A stretch of 55,830 nt of DNA from the IMG/VR virus record IMGVR_UViG_3300033273_000350, positions 1 through 55,830 of that record. One strand, given 5' to 3'. The notes below the pieces were generated by a model. That model made no database searches. It was given only the letters and a program-made list of their open reading frames with translations, and was not told the origin of the DNA. Within the stretch, counting starts at the first letter, position 1. The number at the start of each line of letters is the position of its first letter. This document shows, piece by piece, positions 43,601-50,940 of this stretch. Both the position numbers and the translations under genes were made by a program. Origin of the DNA: a virus.

Positions 43601-46600
43601 AAAGAATAACAGAATCTAGTTGGGGTTACATAATTTACAACTTTTCTTCCAACCAAAGGATCATTGATTACTTTTAGATAAGATCCTTCGGATTCACAAA
43701 TTCCATTTTTATCAAAATAGTAGTAATTACTAAAATCTGTAGAGGTTTTAGTATTATATTGATTTGCTGCGTTTCTAACACCAAATCCAAACTTAACATC
43801 AATAAATGCACCTGCCGCTCCTGGCAGAACAAAAGATTCAACCCTCTCTACAGGAATGAGGTTAAAGTTTTTACTTGGGCTAAAGTCAAGATAAGTTCCA
43901 GATAGCGATGAATCTGAAGTATCAAATTTATACTTGTAATACTCTTGAACTTCAATAATTGGATTTGTTACATAGTCAGTTGTGCCATTCTTTCTAAATT
44001 CAAATTTGTTAACAGCATCAGATGCTTCTACGATGTCAACAAATCTTTGTGGAGTGCTATTATCAAAGAAAGAGAATAGATCTGTAATTGGTTGTAATCC
44101 AGATAAGTTGGTGGTAGAAGGATACACAACAAATAGCATTTGTGTATCTGCATCATAAGTTACAGACTCACAACCATTAATAGTAAAGTTTGCATTAAAA
44201 TTATATCTTCCATTATAAAGAGATACCGTTGCGTTATCATAGTGGTCTACAGCAGTGGTATTATTTTGTGCTCTTTCTACTGTTACAGTATTGCTACTAA
44301 TAGAGACAATCTTGATAATCTCTTCATCTAGTTTAAATAGATCGTTTTGTACAAATTTTGATGCATCATCTAAAACAATTTTAGTAGATTCTCTCGAAAC
44401 TCCAACATGATCCACTACTAATTTAACTCTTTGTGTGCTAGTAGAAGCAACAGATCTTGAGAGGGAAGCATCATCTACTGATAAAACATCTTCTCTCTTA
44501 TATCCCGTTCCACCATCACTAATTTGAACATCGGTAACATATCCATCAGATCCAACAACAATATTTGCTTTAGCACCAGATCCAGAACCACCTGTCAAAG
44601 GAACATTAGTATAACTACCAGTCGTATAGTCCCATCCAACATTTAGGTTTAGCAGTCTACCAACACCACTATAATTTACAGCAGTCTTAATAGATGGTTG
44701 TGATAATTTGAGGTTTTGATAGATTCTCTTTCTTACAAAATATGTTTGTGTAGTTGTAGAATCATCTGGGTTAATAGAAACATTAACAATATCATCTAAA
44801 CCAACGCCATGATTTTGTGCTGTTTCTATTAGTGCTACATTTTGGTTTACATCGAATGGTTCTAGACCATCACTCAAAGAATTGATGCTGACAATTTTTG
44901 ATCCAGATGTGTCCGATAGACTATTACTTTGTAGGAAGTGATCTGCTAAATTATCTTCAGTTTCAAAGTAATATGGTGCAGTTCCAGTTGGAATATCAAA
45001 TGGTGTAGATGGGTTACCATCAAAGTCTATATTTTGTGTAAGAACCTTTACAATTACCAAATTGGATTCCGATGTTGTTTCTAGAACTTCACCAAAAGCA
45101 ACTTTTGCGATAGCACCATCAGTTAGCTTTAAAATCGAACCAGCAGCATAAGAAGATGGTTTGTCTAGAAGCAAACTCAATACTTTAATAGATGCCGAGA
45201 AAGTATTACTTGTGTCAAAGACACCATTAACATCCCTTAAAACAACGGTATTGTCATTCAAAACATCTCCAACAATTTCTCCATAAGAACCTGTTGCTGG
45301 TTGAGTCAGTCTATCTCCAGCGAACAAAAATGCTGGACGTACAATTTCAAGTCTAGTTGCCTTTGTTTGCTGTGACTCCAAGAAGTTTACAGTCTTTCCT
45401 TTTACAGATGATACACTTGCTTCTGCACCAAATCCATTTGTTCCAGAATTATCAAAGAATAATTCAGATCCAACACTAAAGTTTGAGGATGAAGAACTGA
45501 TTTCAATAGAATCAATGCTTCCAGAAGTTACGTCTTTAATTTTTGCAATAACGTTTCCACCGTTAGTTGGAATTCCTGGTAAAGAAAGTCTCCTAGCATC
45601 TAGTGGCAAATCATCTTGGGAGAGATTTGAGTTGTAATTAGAATCTACTGGTAGTGAATAGTAATTTTCTCCAATAATGTATGGATATACAGGATTCTGT
45701 GATGAATCGATTGTCAAGAAATATGCATACGTTCCTTGTGGAAAGTCAGGAGTTACGCAGAATCTACCATTGTTTTGATCTAGGGATCCGTTACGATGGC
45801 GATACTCGAAGTCATCAATAAAAGTTCCAAGAGGATAAGTTGCTGTAGATGGACCTTCCTGTCTAGAATTTTTAGCAACGTAACTAGAAGTCATCCTAAC
45901 AATAGGAGACTGTTGATCTAATGGGTTCTCATGTGCAAATGGACCATAGATTGGGTTGCCATCATATGCAAAACCAAGAATTGGTGAGTGTACTTTAGTT
46001 GCAGGTTCTGTAAATGTTGATGATAAGTTATCATTCAACCCAACACGCAGTGTTTTTGGATTAGCAACATGTCCATATCCATTTTCTAGTGCTTCATTGT
46101 AATTTTCAAATAGATACCCATTTTCATCATCTAGTTTGTTTTCTAATAGAGTGTATCTGTTCTTCACCCATATTTTTAGAGAAGCAGTTGCAGTTGCTCC
46201 CTCACCAACAGGAGAAACAATTACTTCAATATTATCCTGAGAATAAAACTCGCCTTCATTAACAGTTTCAAATCCTACAATTTTTCCACCTTCTACAATA
46301 GCATTGTATTCTGCAAATCTTCCTCTTCCTAATCTGTCTCTAATGACAATAACTGGAGGTGCTGAATAATATTCTCCAGCATTATCAATAACAAGACTTG
46401 TGACTGCTCCAAGTGTTACAATCGCTCTAACAACAGCATTTCTTCCAGAAAGAATCTCTACAGTTGGTTTTGATGGATATAGAGACTTTCCTACTAACTC
46501 AACAGACTCTACAAATTCTCCAGAGAGTTTTGCAATCGCCTTCCCTGGTACACCATCAACTAAAACAAAAGGAGGTAGTGTGTATTTTGATCCTTGTGAC

Positions 46601-48249
46601 TGGATGTCAATGCTTTCTAAAACACCAAACTCAACAGATGTTTTGTCTTTGTAACCATAAACTCTAGTTCCATTGACTAAAACACCAACATCTGTATTTG
46701 GAGTCTTGTAAACTTCAGTGCTTCTAGTTGCTTCTTTTCTGATCAACTTAAGAAGTTTTTGGTCTCTTACATTCGTAGGAAGATTAGTTGCACCATCTAA
46801 AATTGGATAAGATGGATAACCAGATGATGCAATATAAAAATACTGCTCATCTTCAAAGACTGCAGATACATCAGTTGATAAGTTTGCAAGACTTTGTTGA
46901 ATTGTTGGATGTCCTGGAGTTTGAACTACAGAACCAGTAAAAAGTTTCCATCTGACAGAATTATTAGATGGATTAATGACTTTGGCATTAGATGTGATAA
47001 AACCAGATACACCAATTTCTACGTTATCACCAGTAAAAGAGTTTGGTTGTCCTTCGGATACATTTAAGTTGTATACGAGACCAAAAGAAAGTAAGGATAC
47101 ACCCTCGCCAGAAAGTTCAATCGGTTCGTAAACTTCAGTTCCAACTGGATGAACAGAATTGTTCTGTCTGGTTAAAATTTTAAATTGAGTGATGTTCTTT
47201 TCTTGGAAAGTAAAAGTTTCACCGCCAATCAATAAAGATCCTGACTTACCCCATCCAAGTGTTGAGAAAACACCAATAAAATCACCAGCATCGTCAGATG
47301 CTTCGATTTGTTTAGTTAATTCTGTTTTTGATGTAATTTTAAATTCACCATTAATGGTTTCCTGTGCTAGAAAAATATTGTAAATTGCTTCACCATCAAC
47401 AGTGCTATCAAACTTTACGTTATCTACAGTTGCAGAAGCAAATGGAATGTTGCCACTTGCTGGTTGTGTAATTACTTTTCCAATTAGATCATCAGGATTG
47501 CCACTCAATACTTTTACTTTGAGTGCATAACCCTTGATCCAGTCAGACTCAGAAGACTTATATGTAAAGTCTTTTGGATTGTATAGTGTTGGTGTGTTCT
47601 CTTCTCCACCAGCAACTAGAGTGTTAAAAATGAATCTTACAGAGGCATCTGTACCCTTTGCCTTGTAAAATTTACGAATATTCTTGATAAGTGTTCTCTT
47701 ATCAACCTCTCCCTTCAAAAATTTTTCGGGGAATGCTCCAAGGTACTGTGACTCAAAGCTCTTGACTAGAGCATAGAGGAAAAGATTACTGACATTGTGT
47801 ACTTGAGATCCACCACTATGAAATGCTGCTTCTGTTGTAGTGAAAATGCTTGCAGCATACAGATCGCCAAGTTTTGTGTTTCCACTGACTCCACGGGAAA
47901 CTTCTAAAAATTGAGTATCTGTTCTTTCCTTGTAAAAACAAATTTCATCTCCAATACGAATATATCCGTTCTTCTCTGGAAATGAAGTTGCATCAGCAAC
48001 AGTAATTGTTGTGTCTGATACTGCAACATCAGACGCTAGCGTAGAATTCTGCTTGAGAATATTTTTCTCATAATAATCGATGTCAGCATAAGTCTGTAAG
48101 TTACTAAGAACATCTAGAGGTTGTCCCTGCAACTCTTGCTGCTCATAGTATTTTGATACGAACTTACTAAAAAGCTCGTACTCAGAAGAGATAAACTCTG
48201 GGAGTTGAGACTCGATCAGAGTTGAAATTGACTTCTTCGTTACAGACAT
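37606..48249 (-). CDS. Giant baseplate wedge protein in the gp7 position (3547 aa)
   Basis: By order (gp25, gp6, this, gp8) it replaces T4 gp7 (1032 aa). Recognisable parts: an N-terminal helical domain SVTKKSISTLIESQLPEFIS through KTLIKNIRKFYKAKGTDASV-like sequence (about 1-215); many GxxYxxxPxVxI beta repeats (for example about 545-680 and 1680-1770); a YHYH-type domain at about 750-870 (HSPILGFAYDGNPIYG, then NGRFCVTPDFPQGTYAYFLT); and two helical CRRDIGFLLDAVIKHL modules at about 2045-2410. The C-terminal third has several QVFNxP-like fibre strands and ends GDEIVPHVIS. Direct similarity to T4 gp7 is not visible by eye, so the assignment is by position. It is probably translated from the gp25-gp6 late transcript (5-base gap). 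Confidence 0.75.
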   Translation of the reverse strand: MSVTKKSISTLIESQLPEFISSEYELFSKFVSKYYEQQELQGQPLDVLSNLQTYADIDYYEKNILKQNSTLASDVAVSDTTITVADATSFPEKNGYIRIGDEICFYKERTDTQFLEVSRGVSGNTKLGDLYAASIFTTTEAAFHSGGSQVHNVSNLFLYALVKSFESQYLGAFPEKFLKGEVDKRTLIKNIRKFYKAKGTDASVRFIFNTLVAGGEENTPTLYNPKDFTYKSSESDWIKGYALKVKVLSGNPDDLIGKVITQPASGNIPFASATVDNVKFDSTVDGEAIYNIFLAQETINGEFKITSKTELTKQIEASDDAGDFIGVFSTLGWGKSGSLLIGGETFTFQEKNITQFKILTRQNNSVHPVGTEVYEPIELSGEGVSLLSFGLVYNLNVSEGQPNSFTGDNVEIGVSGFITSNAKVINPSNNSVRWKLFTGSVVQTPGHPTIQQSLANLSTDVSAVFEDEQYFYIASSGYPSYPILDGATNLPTNVRDQKLLKLIRKEATRSTEVYKTPNTDVGVLVNGTRVYGYKDKTSVEFGVLESIDIQSQGSKYTLPPFVLVDGVPGKAIAKLSGEFVESVELVGKSLYPSKPTVEILSGRNAVVRAIVTLGAVTSLVIDNAGEYYSAPPVIVIRDRLGRGRFAEYNAIVEGGKIVGFETVNEGEFYSQDNIEVIVSPVGEGATATASLKIWVKNRYTLLENKLDDENGYLFENYNEALENGYGHVANPKTLRVGLNDNLSSTFTEPATKVHSPILGFAYDGNPIYGPFAHENPLDQQSPIVRMTSSYVAKNSRQEGPSTATYPLGTFIDDFEYRHRNGSLDQNNGRFCVTPDFPQGTYAYFLTIDSSQNPVYPYIIGENYYSLPVDSNYNSNLSQDDLPLDARRLSLPGIPTNGGNVIAKIKDVTSGSIDSIEISSSSSNFSVGSELFFDNSGTNGFGAEASVSSVKGKTVNFLESQQTKATRLEIVRPAFLFAGDRLTQPATGSYGEIVGDVLNDNTVVLRDVNGVFDTSNTFSASIKVLSLLLDKPSSYAAGSILKLTDGAIAKVAFGEVLETTSESNLVIVKVLTQNIDFDGNPSTPFDIPTGTAPYYFETEDNLADHFLQSNSLSDTSGSKIVSINSLSDGLEPFDVNQNVALIETAQNHGVGLDDIVNVSINPDDSTTTQTYFVRKRIYQNLKLSQPSIKTAVNYSGVGRLLNLNVGWDYTTGSYTNVPLTGGSGSGAKANIVVGSDGYVTDVQISDGGTGYKREDVLSVDDASLSRSVASTSTQRVKLVVDHVGVSRESTKIVLDDASKFVQNDLFKLDEEIIKIVSISSNTVTVERAQNNTTAVDHYDNATVSLYNGRYNFNANFTINGCESVTYDADTQMLFVVYPSTTNLSGLQPITDLFSFFDNSTPQRFVDIVEASDAVNKFEFRKNGTTDYVTNPIIEVQEYYKYKFDTSDSSLSGTYLDFSPSKNFNLIPVERVESFVLPGAAGAFIDVKFGFGVRNAANQYNTKTSTDFSNYYYFDKNGICESEGSYLKVINDPLVGRKVVNYVTPTRFCYSLDKLPQWDGSGSITYTTSSAFAVGEIASVSITNIGDNYQKTPIVTGVLPAPDNIATATVLYDDYTKTIVGVRVDTKGANYSNPKVVITDGDGRDATFNVISRNGEILDIRVKNRGKGYTAAPSIAIVESDAFIYTRGAKIGVPKNVSIVRNGGSFHKDKTLYSDYSSPYTFILNNYPDNAFKQGEVVIQRINNVEVARGYVAIGGWREGSNLLKVERVQGKFRENFTIQSLKTGNSGLITGTFVTLFNPDITSTYDNQGYYTSDKGRIGNSNQRITDSFFYQDYSYVIKSRTSINVWRDLIKSTTHPAGMKLFGEVIVDPKASAEMPVTSPKASHFTVLELGANASIVSQNTRRVITQSIQRVEDYRSREGTGSVSVQEFNFTDLLASEVKLSANFDGEFNSNGQLVGTKTFQLVDPSNNPVVPYNDQALVITLDGVIQEPGVAFTVSGSSITFAAPPLGQKTVEGQLVPQQKFLGKVFGFRSNAENAKVLKKVKNIYQRNGRWLDAANQIRLNTDFIVLETVGWFETTNSTIINNNTIPWNILEQRFKDDVRLILQAVEHDIRFGGNAKSVDYAANYSDTYSGYETYIKSAFDYAIRLAKFATLNWDWTTKNASFTAGSNLLRVPDTSRVPVGAKISAGKAIPWANNVTVEEIISSTEIRMSATALFDSGVPPTNTAGPGITLYSGTQTGNVTSPTAIAGVQPPNSYGIGPGLTFTVPPLFTVLDQVTFIMSGINNGTFYDASNIINANRPYITDYAVNWAKATYPAINWTSKETKCRRDIGFLLDAVIKHLRFGGNADLVEFAELYFLGSQLQYVNNQLTETLATFRKVIVELCVQAMRQTLSGSNPYTNITPVIDNNIITDALSPTCAEVESTLNTFYDIIETIFNTGPSVIQPTSLNQNKAGRFTALTPITNYNIIPDTLLPFQECEDVISAVASLQANISNAIDKQSVTRTTPDYIDGETKIFDLYWEDGSDVLLDGPEDNLFVALNGVLQRPQFALDDPAFDAYFIDRTKTPNQIVFDSPPIWDQDFSALTIGEATAVEKFFAYNVGSYRRFTTDKSLISVADSSFAGPFLIVSIEDGKVLNVDDEDFLVVLVNGVIQEYGSAFTVSGPAITFKYPLRKEDVVDIRLLYGKEYEKTVTFYDHEPGSYLLEKTIRVDDSNRSVYYEFNNWWNAKKPVPTDWSNVYIYQQRSNGSQNPIGKLINYWWNGGYFYVSTRSNNNILESELLSFGVLQSPNGPVFTINPLSNAFALTTENVGSDGITELSRESQTWYKNDVAFTKDALQKKGFFKIAPGDKVKIDGEKTFRTIKKVADSIYAKEYRTNKDVTSDHYGDYTVTPYNDITRGEGLSVVANMRGSANLISRADRGENYSDENGITCTGGTGSGLTVNITVNNGEVDTITVVNKGSDYTIGDEITIPQTGSNGEATFRISSLIDAYVHTLTWNKKVQRADGTFSEPTAYQYYTAPLLEFRPKSGSGGGAKAQVIVSNGHVVSVELLDGGSGYAEAPKVVVTRQYKIVRDNDVEVNVIKVGINKVIKQSLTISSTIDSISLPPPGLALVSTIVLDSVQDIQDNVVENIWPEAEDVEMPVGAEQPGAQGVYRSIDRVETIDVGEQKRVVKELTSLLFTSAVNVLTSSTLTTNKEITTSVVREIDNTRIENVVYNAPAATLQIPLSIGDTIVYIPDTSKFDSSGKLLVGNEVIYYPRKYDDRFLFCKRGVDGTTEQNWSAGTFIRQIEDYVSVVPGGVNVISSSSSTAGPTAQPGAEIFRQTSASGSALEPLAVVTLPDTTKTELLIFTPDSGLVDYFVEDVFWTNPVVTRNNGNVTLVSKTVTQRSGNIINVKNQNFGVLTYTGRYKVGNLGHNIGRFNASLDDGAANVSGMTLAEFDRYFADVTLKDFTDRAESNFTRSGVYWNMANTSFQNPVGIVQSTGAVVPTVFVQDTTYFPSSGYLFTSAGSVIQYTGKTATSFTGCTVIRGASVVTNGDEIVPHVIS
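45640..46010 (-). other. YHYH-like domain inside the giant wedge protein
   Basis: About 120 codons encode HSPILGFAYDGNPIYGPFAH, an FIDDFEYRHRNGSLDQNNGR stretch, then FCVTPDFPQGTYAYFLTID. These are the characteristic parts of the YHYH domain (PF14240), a domain of unknown function found in secreted bacterial and cyanophage proteins. Confidence 0.7.
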
Positions 48250-48254
48250 CTAAA

Positions 48255-50057
48255 TTACTCTGCTACAGCAACAAAACTACTTTTTGCTACATCAACATCT
48301 AAGTAAACCTCTCTCTTAGCAATAATATCATTTTCGAGAGGTTTTACTCTTAGTTCAATGCGGTTATCACCAAATGTACCCTTAATAATAGTTACATCGT
48401 ATAATTTAATCTCGCCTTTTGCATAATAAATATCACCGATGTTATCGTCCAAAAGGATCTTGTCACCAGTGATGCTATCTAGTGTATATAGGATGATTTT
48501 ACCTGCCCTATCTTCAAGATAGACAGTCAATTCTGGATATTCTGTAACAATGAAACCGCTTGATGACACTACAGGGTCGTCATCATCTAGGAATGCATTT
48601 TGATAACAAATTTCGTAGTATGAGGTAGAGTTAATTTGAGCATAAAAATCCTTTCTCATCGTAACAGAAGTTAAGTTAGAATTGATCGCTCTTTCTGCGT
48701 TGTCAATTACTGCAACTGCTTTACTGTATCTAAATTTACCATTAAACTTCTCAGTGTCAGAAGTAAGGACATAATCTTGGAATTCCTTGATTGCAAGGTC
48801 TCTAATCTGAGTTGCTCCTAGTTCAGTTTTAGACTGTGAGTAAAAAATTCTACTATTTACTTCGACATAGAGAATAGAAGGATCGATCAATTCAGGAGTA
48901 ATTGCTGCAACTCTGTATTCCTTCAATTTTTGTTTAATATCATTTTTAGTAACTGATGTTAGACGTGCCGCATCAGTTGGTTTTACAGAAATGAATACTT
49001 TGCCATATGCTGGTGGGTCTTGCTCCTCTCCGCCAAATACGATAATGTCACTTACTGCTGGATACAGGTTCCTAACGATTGATCCATAGTCCTGAGCAGT
49101 CACTGCACGGTCCTGTGCGGCGAACATCTTTGGTGCTTGGAACTTTACCTTATCGACGGACTCAATGTCTGCTCCACCCGCAGCAACGACGGTTGCAGAA
49201 GATGTAACTGCCGTCGTGAAGTTGACAGGAACATTTCCAGATTGGTTCTCAAGATTACCAGAGAATGTAAATGTCTTTGCTCCATTTGCATCTGGACCAG
49301 ATGTAACGAGATAAGAAATTTCAATCTTATTTCCATTCTCTAGATTCTTACCCATTACACCATCACCAAAGATAATTTCGTATCTCTCTTCTGAAATTTC
49401 TTCTAAGAAATAGATTTCAGAGGTTGGTTTTGCCTCAAGGATATTTTCTGAAAGGGTATACTCTTGATTTAATGTAGAATTTGTCGAAGGATAAACCCTT
49501 ACTTGAATTGTTGAGGTGTCTACACCAGGGTTATCGATAATAAATTTTTGACTTTTGAGAGCACTGTTGAAAGTATATGTATTCGTAACAATGCTTCCCT
49601 CTTTAATTGGAATATTCGTGAACGTAGCAACACCATTTACTACCTGTGCTTTGGTGTCTCTAGTCGTAACAAATTGATAAAGGGTATTGTCCCAGGAACT
49701 TAAAAATCCAGATCCTGCTTTTAGTGATACTTCTGTGTCTGTCGTAGGGTTGTTATAAGACACTGAGAAGGTCACATATGCCGTTGAGGCAGTCTTTGAC
49801 TTAGGACGATACCCTAACTGCTTGGCAAGTGATACAACGTTGTCTCTGAGCGATGCTGAGTCGATGAACAACTCATTGACAACCATGTTGGCATTGAATG
49901 CCGTGTAGTAAGTATTGTATGCCAATACATCAAGAAGGTTTGCTAAAGCAGAGCCTTCAAAATCATAATCGGTAAAATCCGAATTTGCCCTAAGATAATC
50001 TTTTAGAGCAGTCTTGATCTGTGCAAAATCTAGATTTGCTACCTGAGTGTATGGCAT
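48255..50057 (-). CDS. 6: Baseplate wedge protein, gp6-like
   Basis: A 600-residue homologue of T4 gp6 (660 aa), the protein that forms the continuous ring linking baseplate wedges (baseplate J family). The N-terminus has QIKTALKDYLRANSDFTDYD followed by FEGSALANLLDVLAYNTYYT and SLAKQLGYRPKSKTAS, the family signature. The middle has FGDGVMGKNLENGNKIEISY. The C-terminal part has VTAQDYGSIVRNLYPAVSDI and EYRVAAITPELIDPSILYVE. All conserved regions are present. It begins one base after gp25 and is 5 bases from the giant wedge gene. Confidence 0.95.
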   Translation of the reverse strand: MPYTQVANLDFAQIKTALKDYLRANSDFTDYDFEGSALANLLDVLAYNTYYTAFNANMVVNELFIDSASLRDNVVSLAKQLGYRPKSKTASTAYVTFSVSYNNPTTDTEVSLKAGSGFLSSWDNTLYQFVTTRDTKAQVVNGVATFTNIPIKEGSIVTNTYTFNSALKSQKFIIDNPGVDTSTIQVRVYPSTNSTLNQEYTLSENILEAKPTSEIYFLEEISEERYEIIFGDGVMGKNLENGNKIEISYLVTSGPDANGAKTFTFSGNLENQSGNVPVNFTTAVTSSATVVAAGGADIESVDKVKFQAPKMFAAQDRAVTAQDYGSIVRNLYPAVSDIIVFGGEEQDPPAYGKVFISVKPTDAARLTSVTKNDIKQKLKEYRVAAITPELIDPSILYVEVNSRIFYSQSKTELGATQIRDLAIKEFQDYVLTSDTEKFNGKFRYSKAVAVIDNAERAINSNLTSVTMRKDFYAQINSTSYYEICYQNAFLDDDDPVVSSSGFIVTEYPELTVYLEDRAGKIILYTLDSITGDKILLDDNIGDIYYAKGEIKLYDVTIIKGTFGDNRIELRVKPLENDIIAKREVYLDVDVAKSSFVAVAE

Positions 50058-50450
50058 TTATCGTGTGCTCTCTAGGAAAAAGTCAACATTTACTGGTTGA
50101 TCATCTCTTCCAACAATAATATACGAGATTTCTACTTGATATCCATTATTTTCAACATCAGGTTCAACCAAGACACTATCAACACTGATTCTTGGTTCAT
50201 AATTTCCAAGAGTTTCAAAAATTGCCTGTTTGATTAAAGCACCAGAAACATAATCTAATGGTTCAAACAGTGTCCTGTAAATATTTGAACCAAGATCAGG
50301 TTGAAACGGTCTTTCTCCTCTTTGAGTCAGAAGAAGGTTACGGATTGACTGAACGATGGCTGCCTTATCCTTAACGACAACAAGGTCGTCAGTGACAGGA
50401 TGTTTTTTGAAAGTGACGCTCAAATCCTTGAACGTCTGAAACTCAGCCAT
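50058..50450 (-). CDS. 25: Baseplate wedge protein, gp25-like
   Basis: A 130-residue homologue of T4 gp25 (132 aa), the small lysozyme-like-fold wedge protein that contacts gp6 and the sheath. The family core AAIVQSIRNLLLTQRGERPF with DLGSNIYRTLFEPLDYVSGA is intact, as is the VEISYIIVGRD strand. It starts the gp25-gp6-giant wedge operon, with a late box at 50473-50480, 22 bases upstream of the ATG. Confidence 0.95.
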   Translation of the reverse strand: MAEFQTFKDLSVTFKKHPVTDDLVVVKDKAAIVQSIRNLLLTQRGERPFQPDLGSNIYRTLFEPLDYVSGALIKQAIFETLGNYEPRISVDSVLVEPDVENNGYQVEISYIIVGRDDQPVNVDFFLESTR

Positions 50451-50472
50451 TGGAGAGATAATTAGCTGTTAT

Positions 50473-50480
50473 TATTTATT
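50473..50480 (-). promoter_or_regulatory. Late promoter box AATAAATA for gp25-gp6
   Basis: T4-type late core on the minus strand, overlapping the last base of the upstream 71-aa gene and 22 bases before the gp25 ATG. Confidence 0.65.
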
Positions 50481-50695
50481 CAGTCGCTCCAACGCTCTAC
50501 GAAGTCATCAAATCCACCTGCCCCCCCACAATGACGCTCAAGGCGATCTTCAGGCATTGGGTATAGTTCTTCCTTCATCTTTGCCCTACGGCGCTTTGCA
50601 GCGGCGTCTAGGTATCTGTCACTGTCTGTTTCTGTAATCAGTGTCATACCTTCTTCAATAAATTCTTCACTTTTGTCTACTGGAAAGAGTCCCAT
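50480..50695 (-). CDS. Hypothetical late protein, 71 aa
   Basis: Starts MGLFPVDKSEEFIEEGMTLI, then a basic helical middle (LDAAAKRRRAKMKEELYPMP) and a glycine-containing end (CGGAGGFDDFVERWSD). No family recognised. Its Shine-Dalgarno (GGGAGG, 7 bases before the ATG) lies in the 3' arm of the hairpin at 50697-50740, so translation could depend on that hairpin. Late boxes lie both upstream (50755-50762) and at its end (50473-50480). Confidence 0.6.
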   Translation of the reverse strand: MGLFPVDKSEEFIEEGMTLITETDSDRYLDAAAKRRRAKMKEELYPMPEDRLERHCGGAGGFDDFVERWSD

Positions 50696-50696
50696 T

Positions 50697-50740
50697 AAAA
50701 AACCTCCCTAAAGTCTGTTTCCAGAACTTTTAGAGAGGTT
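50697..50740 (-). terminator. Terminator-like leader hairpin that covers a Shine-Dalgarno
   Basis: Minus-strand stem AACCTCTCTAAA / TTTAGGGAGGTT (one T-G pair), followed by six T that run to two bases before the ATG of the 71-aa gene. It looks like a factor-independent terminator for the 48-aa gene. Its 3' arm also carries the GGGAGG ribosome-binding site of the next gene, and the late box at 50755-50762 is upstream of it, so late transcripts would begin with this hairpin. Confidence 0.7.
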
Positions 50741-50754
50741 GCTATCTCTAAGAA

Positions 50755-50762
50755 TATTTATC
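50755..50762 (-). promoter_or_regulatory. Late promoter box GATAAATA
   Basis: T4-type late core on the minus strand overlapping the stop codon of the 48-aa basic gene. The predicted start site is about 9 bases upstream of the leader hairpin at 50697-50740. Confidence 0.65.
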
Positions 50763-50904
50763 GACCTTGACCGCGATACTTCTTCTTTGCTTTGTTACGA
50801 CTGGTGGCAGCATACATAGTGTTCTTAGAACTGCCCTGACGAGTCTTCTTGGGGTTCGACTCAATAATCTTCTTGCCGCTCAGTCCGACTTTTGCTCGTG
50901 CCAT
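50758..50904 (-). CDS. Very basic small protein, 48 aa
   Basis: A short frame encoding MARAKVGLSGKKIIESNPKK and ending SRNKAKKKYRGQGR, with about one third Lys and Arg and no acidic stretch. Small proteins starting MARAKVGLSGKK are, from memory, conserved in many T4-like cyanophages beside baseplate genes, but no function is known to me. The charge suggests DNA or RNA binding. A TATAAT at 50929-50934 and a weak late-like CATAAATG at 50938-50945 lie in the 36-base gap upstream. Confidence 0.75.
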   Translation of the reverse strand: MARAKVGLSGKKIIESNPKKTRQGSSKNTMYAATSRNKAKKKYRGQGR

Positions 50905-50940
50905 AGTTTAAAATTGATTGACTTGAATATTATATCACAT

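Noticed and set aside
12000-47000. Many plus-strand and alternate-frame open stretches across the giant fibre and baseplate genes (for example 11760-12368, 23560-24144, 33911-34564)
   Set aside because: They are shadows of Thr/Ser/Gly-rich coding sequence on the minus strand. Their translations are low in complexity and lack any domain or promoter.
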